Source of the DNA: Adiantum capillus-veneris
Lineage: Eukaryota > Streptophyta > Polypodiopsida > Polypodiales > Pteridaceae
DNA: 64,000 nt
Assembly (NCBI GenBank): GCA_014529385.2
Contig: CM043952.1
Span: 63,166,870-63,230,869 of the forward strand
Reading direction: 5' to 3'
Part shown: one piece after another, positions 45,439 through 57,699 of the stretch
Position numbering within the stretch: position 1 is the first letter of the stretch
Layout of the letters: the number at the start of each line of letters is the position of its first letter
The notes under the pieces: model-generated
What the model saw: only the letters and a program-made list of their open reading frames with translations
What the model was told of the DNA's origin: nothing
Database searches by the model: none
Translations under genes and position numbers: made by a program

Positions 45439-46543
45439 TTAATTAATGAAGTTTCCTTCCACCCCTCCTAGATGGAGTACTCCAGGACTACTCTGTGCAT
45501 GGGTTGAACAATCTATCATGCTTTGAAGGTCAATGAAATTCAAACCAGTATGCAGTGCAAGAGTTGGGCCTTGAGTAGTTAACTCAAGGGTTTCCGTGGT
45601 CGAGGTTTCTTGTTGATGTTTTCTAAATAGCAGATTTTGTAATTTGTGTGCTCTTTGTCTGATTGTATCATCTGGATGCTTTGGCACACTGATTTCCCGA
45701 GTTGTACGTATCAATGATGACGATTGTTGAGATTTAACTCTTTATTGGTATTTTGGTTTTCCGTTGATGAACTGTTGTGGTTGAGTGTTTTGAGATTTAA
45801 CTTTCCACTAATTCATCGGCTTTACAATTTGTGGAGAAGATAAATGAACCTTTGGTTTCCAAACCCATCTAGTGCTAGTTTCTCTTTTGAAAGATGTTTT
45901 TCTCTGAGTTGTTAGATGTGAGATGAGTTTTTGGGCACCATTTTGCTTTTGGTACCCAAATCTGCCTGACTCCTTGCATGCTACTCGTAGCATTTGCTCG
46001 TTTAGAGGTTGACATAGATTGATTATTTCCTAGTTTCTTTTGTGGATGACCTCTTTTCCATTCCTCTTTGCTCGATGCAATTGGAACTAAGAGTTGTCCT
46101 CCTTTAAGTGAAGAATCATCGTTTCATTCATATGTTCATTTGGTATCCATACAAATTGATGAGGGCATGAAAATCCATTTATTATCACATTCAAGTTAGC
46201 CACTCCCAATGCCGGTGTTGGGTTTTTGTTGCATCCTTTGATAACAGATATTCTCGATGCTAAAGACTGATTCATAGCTTTCTTGTAAGTGGAATACTTG
46301 ACTGCATTCATTCGAGCTTCGATATCTATAATGCATTTGTGCTCTGATTGTTCGATTGTAATGTGATGCGAAGGTCACTTCCATCCAACCATTCATAATC
46401 CATTGATACTGCATCACTATGTGATCCCATAGTCTTTCATCTGGTTCCAAAGTGTCGATAGGAATAGGTGTTTACTGATTCCTGAAAGCATCTTTCCTCT
46501 TGAGGACTCGAAGTCGAGCTTCCTCTTGAGTTTCATCAATAAC
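45439..46543 (-). pseudogene. Extra ORF downstream of integrase, unknown function
   Basis: The integrase frame continues past TAG at 46544-46546 (VIDETQEEARLRVLKRKDAF), meets TAA near 46474, and goes on with PDERLWDHIVMQYQW and NGWMEVTFASHYN. A frame change near 46350 leads to EHKCIIDIEARMNAVKYSTY, RISVIKGCNKNPTP and FSCPHQFVWIPNEHMNET, ending at 46087. Further open segments in the same strand (45993-45808, MLRVACKESGRFGYQKQNG and WVWKPKVHLS; 45714-45439, IRQRAHKLQNLLF) end next to the purine tract. Total length would be about 350 residues. There is no signal peptide or membrane segment, so it does not look like an envelope gene in spite of its position. I do not recognise the family. The length of the sustained coding across the few stops suggests it was a real gene. 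Confidence 0.6.
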
Positions 46544-47515
46544 CTACTGTCGTTTAATCTTTCTTTGCATTGCTGCATGCATTTTTTCTAGCAAATCACT
46601 GGTTAGTGAAAAATGGTACTTCTTTAAGCAGCATCCACTAATCCAATTAGCCATTGGTTCACCATCTATAGTAGACAACTTAATTGCTCCACTTGGAGAT
46701 ACCTCTTTAATGATAAACGGTCCATTTTCCTTTTTCTTGAATTTGGGAATGTGTTGCTTAAGGGAATACACTAAAACTAGGTCCCCTTTTTTGAAGATTT
46801 TTATGACTAGATGTGAATCAAAAAATTGTTTTCGCTTCCATTTTTGAGCATAGATGTGAGCTACTACTGTTAGCCTTTGTTCATCAAGCGTTTCTAAATC
46901 TTCAAGCCTCTCTGACAATTCATGTCTGATCCACTCAAGATCTTTAGCTACCCTTAGTGTTGACAATAGAAATTCTATCGGTAGTATGGCATCAAGACCA
47001 TAAACAAGATTAAAGGGTGTAGCATTTAAAGTTGTCTTGAATGAAACTATATAAGCACATAGAGCAGCATGTAGATTCATTTCCCAATCAATTCGTCTTG
47101 AACTAACCACTATAGTCAATACTGTGCTAAGAATTTTATTTGTGTGCTCAGCTTGTCCATTTGCTTCTGGATGATATGGATCATATTTGTTATGGATGAC
47201 CATAAATTCATTCAATAGATACTCAGTTACCTCATTGAGGAAATGAGTTCCCCTATCACCGACAATTTCTAGTGGAAGTCCATATCTTGTGAATACATTC
47301 TCATACAAGAATGTGGCTCAGGTTCTAGCATCATTCTTCCTGGTTGCCACAACCTCTGCCCACTTGGTCAAATAGTCCATAGCTACAATGATATATTGAG
47401 CTTGAGTTCTATAAGCAGTTGGTTGTATTGGTCCGACAAAATCTATGCCCCATTTTGCAAAATCTCTAGCCCCCATCATTGGTCTTAAAGGCATGCTATC
47501 TACCCTTGTTGGCAA
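46544..47515 (-). pseudogene. Integrase catalytic core and C-terminus
   Basis: Two segments, 47515-47318 and 47308-46544. The core has FAKWGIDFVGPIQP (first Asp), IVGDRGTHFLNEV (second Asp kept; the usual Ser before it is Gly) and YHPEANGQAEHTNKIL (Glu). The tail has KKGDLVLVYS and ENGPFIIKEVSPSGAIKLS, a GPF-type C-terminal domain. A stop or frame change at about 47310 separates the segments. DNA strand transfer would be its role. Confidence 0.88.
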
Positions 47516-47521
47516 TTTTGC

Positions 47522-48081
47522 TCATTGGCATGCATCACATCTTCGAACATATTCTTTGGCATCTGCAAAAAGTGTTGGCCACCATATGCTTTCCATTAAA
47601 ATTTCTCTAGTGGAAGTTTCACTAGAAAAGTGACCTCCAGCTAATCCAACATGTGCTTGTTCTAGAGTGGGTATATATTCATCTTCATTTGCACAGAGAT
47701 GCAAATGTTGATCCTTTCCTCTCCAGTACAATTGGTTTCCAAAAGAGCATAGTCTCTTGCTTCAGTTTCAATAGCTCTTTGGAGACATTTACTCATATTC
47801 TCTGGAAATGTTTTGCTTGATAAATAAGTAGCTATATAGTTACTTGATTTAGGAACGAGTGAGATTTGAAATAATGTCACATGAGGTATGGGTTTTTGTT
47901 TCTGGCATTGAAGATAATTTTCCATAAATGAGTGAACATCACTTCTCGTGGTTGGCCAAAATACTCCTAGTCTCAAGATCCGTTGCATAGTTTGGTCTTC
48001 CGCAAAGTGAAATCCTACTATGGTAATGCGTGCTTGACTTAGGTATTGAGTTTTCTCCTCAGGATTAATACACAAAAGCAA
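47522..48081 (-). pseudogene. Two H2C2-like zinc domains before the integrase core
   Basis: The first segment (48081-47662) has VGFHFAEDQTMQRILRLGVF followed by WPTTRSDVHSFMENYLQCQ. The second (47731-47522) has HVGLAGGHFSSETSTREIL, then WWPTLFADAKEYVRRCDACQ. Both show the same skeleton: H, about ten residues, IL, W-P-T, D, aromatic, C-x2-C (the first Cys of the upstream copy is lost). The linker between them has HVTLFQISLVPKSSNYIATY. Normally there is one such domain, so one of them looks like a duplication or an ancient extra domain. Confidence 0.6.
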
Positions 48082-48650
48082 TACTCCATCTCAAATTTCT
48101 TTTGTATAGCCTTCTAGCTAGTAATTGATACATAGCTGATTGCCCAATTAATCCTGGTGTAATAGGAAGTGATATTTGAGAATCCACTTGAGCTATAGTC
48201 ATCAATAAAACCATATTTTTTGACCAACAAGGTTTCATTTCCACGGAGAACAGATATGCATCTGGTAGATCATCGCCTACCCCTTTTGGTAGTTCTCCTG
48301 AAATAATCCTTGATAAATGATCTGCTCTTTGGTGTGTGTTCCCCTTTGCTACAACTACAGTGAAATCAAATTCCAAAAGAATGATGAACCATCTCACTAT
48401 TCTTCTCATGTTGCATGGCTTGTTGACCAATAAAGCTTGGTGGTCCACAAAGAACACAAATTTTTTGGATAATAGGTAATGTCTATACTTTTTAACGGCA
48501 TAGATCATCCCTAATCCTTGTCTTTCGGTGGTTGTATAGTTTTTCTCTGCCACATTCAGCTGTCCACTAGCATAAGAAATGGGAAAATCAAATTTTCAGT
48601 CTCCTGGTTGACACCCAATGGCAAAATTGGAAGTGAGGCAAGCTTTTCCA
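48065..48650 (-). pseudogene. RNase H domain of the 45-53 kb element
   Basis: The minus strand has SNFAIGC, then PISYASGQLNVAEKNYTTTE, GMIYAVKKYRHYLLSKKF and FFVDHQALLVNKP, followed by RIVRWFIILLEFDFTVV and HQRADHLSRI. These are the ordinary Ty3/gypsy RNase H motifs with the final Ala-Asp pair. A stop near 48585 and a small deletion after FAIGC damage the start. SGELPKGVGDDLPDAYLF follows, a connector to the integrase part. The upstream end at about 48650 is where another LTR begins. Confidence 0.85.
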
Positions 48651-50583
48651 TGCATGGGAACCCCCCATATATTTTTGCCCTTTTACCAAAATATTTCCTA
48701 TTATATAAGTTACTTTTGATTTTTTTTTCTTCCTTTTTCACAAACGTTTTAGCCTTTATTAAATAAATAAGACTTATGCTAATCAATCACGATGTAGCAT
48801 AAATAAGTAAGCTTTCTTTGTTGATCTCTCTTTTGACCTTAAATATTATATATATATATTCTAAATTACATTATATATTTTAGTATTTTCTAATATATTT
48901 TTCATGTATGTATATTATTCCACCCTACCAAATATTTTATTCACTAGTTTTCATTTTCAAACCTCAACCCCACTTTCAAATTTCAATAATACCTCCATCT
49001 AGATGATTGCCAATCTTTTCAAAACTCTAGGTCATGTTGTTATACACATGAAGGAGCTTACACTTGAAGGCAAGAGAGAAGTCCACTCAAAGGGGACCAC
49101 CAAAAGACTTTTGCAGCCACAAATAATACATTATTTGGCTGAATTTTTTAAGTAAAGAAGAACCCCGAATTTGAAGGAGCGTTCAACATGAAAGATGTAG
49201 CTCGTGATCTCAACTTTTAGCTCAATTTTTTAAAAATTTTTTGGAGTTATGAACGCGGAGCTATGATTTTTGTAGTGGACCCCAGTTTTCTCATGTAATG
49301 GTGACACAGGCCATCCCCAATTTTCTTCCCTCTAGAATGGCTATGGTTCTACAAGTCTTCAAGCATGATTACAAGAGACAAGACTCTTTTAATGAGGTCT
49401 TGGCAAGTCTAGAGTGATTATATCACCATTTTTGGAGGATCCAGCCTCATCAACAACTATCCACCTTTGACAATCTCTCTTGTAAATTTCTTACCTCTCT
49501 CTTCTCTCCCTAATAAGCTTATGTCTAGCCAAAGCTAGACTATTGTAAATATCTCCTATCCTCTACATCCTACCCACATTCTCTCATCTTCTCTCTCTAT
49601 TGACTCTGGTATTTTAAATAATGAGGAGACAAGATGGGAGCCACAGTCACATGCACCCCATTTTCCTAGTCACCAAAGTGGGACACTCACCTCAAATAGA
49701 AATATTGATAAATCCTCCTCTCCTTCCCTATATAAGGAGGCCATGAGAGCTCACTTGAAAAAAAAAAAAAAAAACACACACACACACCTATCCATACACA
49801 CTCTTGTGCTACATGCTTGTAGCATGAACCCTAATCACATAATCACAACACCATCATCATCACCATCACCATGCACAAAAGATGAGCACCACACCTCCAC
49901 ACCACTTGTAATTAAGGGTTGAAGGCACAATTTCAAGAAGACGAAGAAGGGTGGACACACTCATGATATTCCTCGCCATCAACTCCCATCTCTCCATTAT
50001 GCCTCCTACGATCTTGTCCCCTTCTCATTTTCCTACCATACGCTACCTATTGTATTCATCTTTTGCAAGCAATCAAAACACTCCATCTTGGTGCCATACT
50101 TTGTGTCGCTTTGGATACATCTCATTGTGAGTATGGTATATGCTTGTTCCTTGCCTTTTTTCTTCTGCTTATGTAAAGGTGTGCGGATTCGCCACCATAC
50201 ACACACACACTCTCTCTCCCTCTCATATTCCTATCATCTTGCTACTTCCATCTTGAGGTGTGCGGATTCGCCACCTCTTGTATGATAAGTGAGCATACTC
50301 GCAAGTTTCCCCTACCTCATTATCTTCCTTACTAACATGCACGAGTAGCAAGCCCATTCTCACTCATTCACCACTCCTCTCACCTTATTCTCCGACCACC
50401 CCATTCCACATTTGGGCGTGGATCTTGAAATTGTTTTCCATGGCATGCTTCATTGTGTATATGTATGCGTCCTAGCCGCATATCTTGCTAGGTGGTGCCC
50501 CTATTGTGTATCCCCCATGATGAGGCCATTGTGCATAGTCTTGGTGTAGAGGCCACCGGGTCTATTTTTCACTTCCGCCTCTC

Positions 50584-50603
50584 ATTTGGTGCCCCCACTG
50601 AGG
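50584..50603 (+). other. Candidate primer binding site shared with copy 2
   Basis: TTTGGTGCCCCCACTGAGGA here is identical to copy 2 near 24437-24456, though the LTRs next to them differ. Confidence 0.6.
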
Positions 50604-50653
50604 AGGGCACTTGAAACCTTCAGTTTACAAGGCTGACATGTTTACTTCTCTTC

Positions 50654-50911
50654 ATGGACGAGTGGCTTCTTGAATTCTCTAATTGGACCATTGAAGAGGA
50701 GGAGCTTCAAGAAGGTTTGACTCAAGTCATCAAGACACTCTTGCCAGGGTGTTGTATTGTTAGCATAGAAGAGGTGGTAAGACCCTCTTTCCCTACTCAA
50801 ATTGTTTACATTTCTCATCATCCCCGCAAGCGTAAAAGCAAGGCACAAGCTGCATCATGCTCACATTGTAGCCAAAAACCGCACCTTCGACATGAGTGCA
50901 ACCCAAAGTGA
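50654..50911 (+). pseudogene. Short open segment, possible zinc-knuckle protein start
   Basis: Starts MDEWLLEFSNWTIEEEELQE, 50 bases after the primer site, and ends RKSKAQAASCSHCSQKPHLR with HECNPK. The C-x2-C-x4-H-x4-C spacing of CSHCSQKPHLRHEC is that of a CCHC knuckle. It may be a gag remnant or a short leader protein. Function not recognised. Confidence 0.35.
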
Positions 50912-50950
50912 AGAAAAGGCCATTATTTTCTCCCTCGACATCTGCATAGG

Positions 50951-51382
50951 CGTTCTCATTCAGTTGGCAGGAGCATTAGTTGGCCCAAAAGACATAACCC
51001 TATAGGCAAAAATACCCCATTCAGTTGTAAATGCAATTTTATGATGATCTTTTGGATCAACCAAAAGTTGATTGTACCCCAAAAAACCATCTAAAAAGCT
51101 GTAAGCTTCTTTTTCCGCAACTCGTTTTAAAACATGCTCGGTGATTGGATGAGGATAGTTATCTCTAATGGTGGCTGTATTCACTTTTTTGAGATTGACA
51201 CACACTCTTAATTTTCCATTTTTCTTGCGTACCATCACAATTGGAGACACCCAATCAGTGTGTTCAATTTCATCAATGAATTTGGCTTCCTTGAGCTTTT
51301 CTATTTCTTCTTTGATCTTTTTGGAAAATGTTTCATTATAAGTATATGGCCATTTTTTACTTGGTTTTGCATCATCTCTCAT
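50951..51382 (-). pseudogene. Reverse transcriptase N-terminal fragment
   Basis: The minus strand has YTYNETFSKKIKEEIEKLKE, HTDWVSPIVMVRKKNGKLRV, CVNLKKVNTATI and FLDGFLGYNQLLV (first catalytic Asp), then GIFAYRVMSFGPTNAPA, where homology ends. The YxDD box, thumb and connection are absent. The two flanks of the gap are the RT part here and RNase H at 48650. Confidence 0.85.
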
Positions 51383-52400
51383 AGGTATGGTATGTCACAA
51401 ATCTCTGGATCAACACCTTGAGATCTTTATAAGACCAAGCAAAGATATCTCGGTATTCTTTGAGTAAGCTTAGCAAAAGCTCTTCTTCTTCTTCAGTCAA
51501 GTCGTTCGCAATGTAAGCATGTCTAGGATCTTCTCCTGGTTGAGCTAAATCTATTTTCTTTACACTTTTAGGTCCTTCATATGACTCACCCTGCTTTCTT
51601 AGTTCCCTTACAGGTTGTTCGATTATGATCTTTTGGTCTTGGAGAGTATATTTATTGTTATGGGATGGAACATTCATTACATCTTTACTCTCTCCTTTGG
51701 TTGTTTCCATTTTAGTGGTTTACACCTCCTTTAGAGTTTTCTTCAACTCTGGATATTTTTTCTTTCGTTCAACTCGTGTCATGGATGATTTATCATCATA
51801 GTGCTTAGGTTTTGATTGAGTTTTCTTTCTCATTTTCCTTGACATTTTTGATGTTCCTTGTTTGTTTTTTGAAGAATATCTACTCGTGATTTTGTATTTG
51901 ACACAATCATGTACATCTATCTGCATCAAAAACTGTGTTCTGCTAGAAACCGATGACATAGGTCTAGATTTTAAGTTTTTTGTTTCTCTTTTTCCTCTAT
52001 ATTATTTTTGTCTTCTTGTTTTTTGGTTGGGAAAGTCGAAAAACTTTTCCTCTACTCCTTTTAGGAGTAGTTGGGCTCTCACATGTTCTTTTTTTGACCC
52101 AGAATCATCAGATTTAGCCGGATGTTCTTCAAACTCATCAATAGCATCATAATAGAGGTCTAAAAAGACTTGTTGAGCTTTCAATAAGTCCTTGAGTTCC
52201 TAAACTTCATCTTCAATGTGAGGGTTGAGATCATTTATATGGGAATTATGTCATAACCATTCTCATTACACAATTGAGTAGGCATAGATGTATTCACACA
52301 CACATCCACTATTGCCAAAATTTGAGTCCATTTAAATGGCTCAAACAAATGCTCTGGAAAGGATTTAGGTATATATGCTTCATCTGTGCAATCCCTTTAT
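51383..52400 (-). pseudogene. Linker between protease and reverse transcriptase
   Basis: Several open minus-strand segments: 51710-51372 (acidic, LTEEEEELLLSLLKEYRDIF, WSYKDLKVL, just before RT), 51959-51720 (RTQFLMQIDVHDCVKYKI, very basic) and 52184-52002 (EFEEHPAKSDDSGSKKEHVR). The same motifs occur in the 6522-7475 fragment. No known catalytic domain; frames change between segments. Confidence 0.6.
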
Positions 52401-52408
52401 GAGATACA

Positions 52409-52930
52409 TTATTCTCGTTTTAAACTCTCGTTTTTTGAGGCTCCACACATCCAAATAGGTGTGTTTTTGTTTAGCCAAGATGGAAGCTTTGATTCAGATG
52501 AAGAGACCGAGTCAAATTCTTGAATGGGCATTTTCATTACATCTCTATAAGTGTGATCTTTCAAATTGACCCTTGTGATTGATCCCACTTGCTTCAAGCA
52601 GGTAATTGTTTTCCCAATCTTGAATGAGCTATACTTGCCGTATGAATGGCCTTCCCAAGATGATTTCATGATTAAGTTTCTTTCCAAAGTCTACTATCAC
52701 AAAAGTATGTTGATAATCACTTCCACAAGAATTAACTATCACTTTTTCAAGCAGTCTTAGGGGTTTTTCTATGTGTCCATCTACCAATTGTAATTTCATT
52801 CGAGTTTGTCTAATGGCTGGTTTTCCCCATGATTCCCATACTGCTTTTGTGGCTATGGCTATGCCAGCCCCATTGTCTAGTATTGCCATGGTTTCTACAT
52901 CATTATATTTCACAGGAAGGGTTGTGTTTC
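52409..52930 (-). pseudogene. Aspartic protease of the 45-53 kb element
   Basis: The minus strand 52913-52629 has VETMAILDNGAGIAIATKAV, a D-N-G-A variant of the retropepsin D-S/T-G motif, and later EIILGRPFIRQV, the ILGRP motif near the end of the domain. The Ser/Thr to Asn change at the motif would be expected to weaken activity. An open segment in the next frame (52687-52409) probably continues it. Confidence 0.75.
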
Positions 52931-53525
52931 CTTCTTCCCCTTCATACTATTCTCCAACTTTGTCCATAGGGACAGATCTAATTTCCTTGTTATCAAATTC
53001 ATGTTTCAATTTACCCAAATTTTTTGCAATGAGTCCTATTATCCTCACCTTCTCTAGAGTTCTTTGTAAATCATTCCATTTATATGGTCTAATTTTTAAT
53101 AGTTCTCCCAAGGTAGAAATTATAGTGAATGGGTGTTGACATGATTGAATGGATGTTCTCTACCTTTAGGGCCTGTTCCACTCTTTTTACCTGAGTGGTT
53201 TCTCACACTATGGACTCATCTTCGTTGTCTCCTAAGTAAGAGGGTAGCGTTTTTAGAGTCAATGGCTTAGACATTCCTGATGCTTCAGAGCCACAATCCC
53301 CATACAAGGATTGAATATCCATGTCCATATCAGGAGGTGAATTGTCTAACCATACTTCCTCTATAGGAGTTGATTTCAAAGTTATGCTCCAATCATCAAT
53401 CTCTCTCATTTTTTTCATAAATGTCATGCTCACTCTTCCTCCACAAACGGAATTCCATCTAAAGCATCTTCACTGTCAGGCACTATGAGTTTTGGGTCTT
53501 TAGTTTCAAGGTGGGGTTCTACCGC
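52931..53525 (-). pseudogene. Pre-protease region, cut by an LTR
   Basis: The open segment 53433-53203 has MKKMREIDDWSITLKSTPIE and acidic stretches (DNSPPDMDMD). No domain is recognised. It ends at 53525 where the LTR starts. Gag would lie beyond and is missing. Confidence 0.5.
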
Positions 53526-54038
53526 TGTTGGGGGATATGTGTTCAAAACGTGAGCCAGGAAGGCACCGACGGGCCTTTGGCTGTGAGAGGTGTGACAAAG
53601 AATAAGAACAACAGGTGAAAAAGGCTATGGCAATCACCGTAAACTTCAATTAATCAAGAGAAGCTTTAAGTACAACTTAATCCTTAGCCAAGGTGGGCTA
53701 TTAACAGCATCGTCACTTAGATCATTTGCTAACTAGGAGTTTAAGCTCCCATTTTACAGGATTAATTAAGCCGTTAATGACACCAAGACTTAAGACAATA
53801 ATTAATCAACCTTCGAACTGATGTTGGTGAAGAAAAGTTTTGCCTGCCGCTTTACCTGCCTTGACTGCTCTTCGATTCTGCAAATTTTAATTCTACTCAT
53901 TGCCTCAATTGTCATGCTTCAGTTATTGTCAAATATTCTGCAGCTTCTTGCTTTGTGTGCTTTGTGCTGCCTTAATTGTCGCTTACAAATTTCACCTTCT
54001 CCTCTAATCCACTTCCTCTGATTGGCTGATTCCTCCCC

Positions 54039-54044
54039 TATATA
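54039..54044 (+). promoter_or_regulatory. TATA box of the LTR at 53526
   Basis: CCCCTATATACTTAAGAG, with a CCAAT box 18 bases upstream. The position fits a U3/R boundary. Confidence 0.55.
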
Positions 54045-54085
54045 CTTAAGAGAAAGAGATATTGAGAGCTTCAAACTACGAGCTC

Positions 54086-54187
<102 letters not shown>

Positions 54188-54957
54188 TTCCCTAGATTCT
54201 CCCGCTTTATCTCCTTGTCTTGTCCCTTTTTTATTATCTTCCTGCTACTCGAATACCCTTTCTCCCTTCGTCTCTTTGCTTGTGTTCGAGAGTGAGAGAA
54301 CGAGTGTGGGTTCTTTTCCTTGCTTAAGCACAAGACTCCCTTCTTCATGCAATAGATGTGCTCTCCCTCCCTTGCTTCTTACTGCCATTGTCCTTCTCCT
54401 CCTACTCCTCCTCCTCCTCGAGAGAAAGTTCCCTTTCTCCCTTGCTTAGCTTCCGGGAGTGAGAGAGAGAGAGCCTTTGTTATGGAATTGACATTTTACT
54501 ATTGATTGTAGCTGAAAGGTGGAAAAGGCTTGACCGAGCTAGGCTATTGCAAAAGGATATTATATTTTATGTACATGTTATTATTCAAGTGCTCTTTTAT
54601 GAGCTTTGGCCATTTATGACCGGCCGGCCAGTCTGTACTCATTTTTGGGCATTCAAGAAATCTATAAATAAATACGTGCAAGAGGAAAATGCTCATTCTT
54701 GCACGGGGGGAGATTGCACCCTGTGTCTATGTATTCTTCTCTCCTCTCCTCTTCTCTTTTCTCTCTCTCACCGTGTCGGCGTAGCACTCCGCTCTAGGAG
54801 GTGCGCCTGCACTGTCTCACTCTTGCTCTGTCTCTGTTCGCTTATGGCTTCAATCCTGTGCTACGAGACTCGTCAGGTATGTGGATTTGTCGGTTTTATG
54901 ATTGCAACATATTATTTTGCTATTTTGTAGGGAACTCCAAGCCTCCGTTTGTAGCAG

Positions 54958-54969
54958 TGGTATCAGAGC
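54958..54969 (+). other. Primer binding site (perfect initiator Met type)
   Basis: TGGTATCAGAGC directly after the LTR. An ATG follows at about 55007 (MANFIKAK) but the frame closes within a few codons. Confidence 0.85.
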
Positions 54970-55982
<1,013 letters not shown>

Positions 55983-56075
55983 AAACCAACTGTTTCACTC
56001 TCTCTTCCCCCTCTCACCATAGGGACCGTCCATAACCCTTCCCTCTCTTTCTCAAGTGATGTTGCAGTAGCTCAA

Positions 56076-56669
<594 letters not shown>

Positions 56670-57149
56670 CACTTTCCATGAGGCCGCAAACACTTTAACC
56701 AACCACACTGCATACACTGTGGTTGGGCCGTTTTTCTTCCTCGCTTACCTTACACTAGCCGCCATTTTTTATTTTTATTTTTGTGTCTTTTACATGGCCA
56801 TGCAACCACCAAACAGCAGCTCCCTCTCTGGGATTCGAATGCCTACATTGCGTCGCCCTGAAACCCGACCTCATCTTCTCATTAACTTAGATGAATGCCT
56901 TCTGCCCAACCTCACCTCTCTCCCCTGGTCCAGCTCTGCTCAACCGTACCCTCCATTCCTGGTCCTTGCGTAACTTGCAGAGAGAGGGAGCACAAAGCTT
57001 GAAGAGATGGACACCTTCCAAGAAGCGTCAGCAAGGCATGCCCCTGGGCGCTTGGGAGCACTCTCCTCTCCCTCTCTTCCGCGCAGGTCGACTGCTTACA
57101 GAGGCGAACATTAACGAAACTCATCAACGACTGCTGCGATACTTTCTCA

Positions 57150-57690
57150 AACTGATTTCAATAAATGATCTTAGGATTTTTTTTAGGTTTAGTCTTATTT
57201 TTAATCATTTCACTTTACTTCATTTGATTAGTACCCCAAATTGTATTAGATCCATAAGAATTCTATCAGTTTATTCCCATAGGCCTTTGGAAGCCTGATA
57301 ATAAAACATTTCATTTCATTTCGCTCTCTCTTCCCTCTCCCACTACGATACTTTATAACGACGGACATAGACGAAGCTCTCCAATAAGCATACAATAGCC
57401 TTTCGGACATCACCGAGCTGCCAAGCATACTCGGACATCGGCAAAGCTCCTCAGCGACCAACTTCTTGTGATAACGTCTCCTGTTGCCGACCATCCCGGG
57501 CATTGAGATGATCATGATGATGATGATTTCAGTCTGCCGATATTAATTTTAGTCTTTTAATTTAATTTTTCACTAGACTTCATTTTATTTTGTACTCGAC
57601 ATTGTATTAGATCCATAAGGATTGTACGAGTTTGACCCCATGGCTTTTAAAGACGAGTAATATAATTTTTCATTTCATTTCACTCTCTCT
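57150..57690 (+). repeat. Diverged direct repeats of about 170 bp
   Basis: Two blocks, about 57150-57320 and 57525-57690, share TTGTATTAGATCCATAAG and TTTCATTTCATTTC with scattered differences. A third, weaker block begins near 57800 (GTACCTAGACTCG). They look like the 3' ends of a small mobile element, but no terminus is clear. Confidence 0.5.
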
Positions 57691-57699
57691 CTCTCTTTC

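Larger units (their letters stand above)
48651..50950 (+). mobile_element. LTR plus leader fragment inside the pol gene
   Basis: Lies between RNase H (ending 48650) and the RT fragment (starting about 50950). A possible LTR runs from TGCATGGG at 48651 to CTCA at 50584, with TATATAAGG at 49730 and an A-run plus (CA)n at 49759-49788. A primer site follows, then about 350 bases of leader. The RT palm and thumb of the host element are missing, so the event involved a deletion, not a simple insertion. No 3' LTR or target duplication. Confidence 0.5.
45411..53525 (-). mobile_element. Ty3/gypsy element with extra 3' ORF, interrupted
   Basis: Minus-strand order: acidic pre-protease region, protease, linker, start of RT, an interruption (48651-50950), RNase H, two zinc-type domains, integrase core, an extra ORF, and a purine tract (GAAGAGGGAGGAAAAAG at 45411-45428). 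It has a single ordinary RNase H and no aRNH or chromodomain, so it is neither the Tat family seen above nor a chromovirus. The gag end is cut at 53525 by the LTR at 53526. A related fragment lies at 6522-7475. Many stops and frame changes. Confidence 0.82.

Noticed and set aside
45439-46543. An env-like gene after integrase
   Set aside because: No signal peptide, membrane span or cleavage site is visible. Position alone is not enough, so it is listed as unknown.
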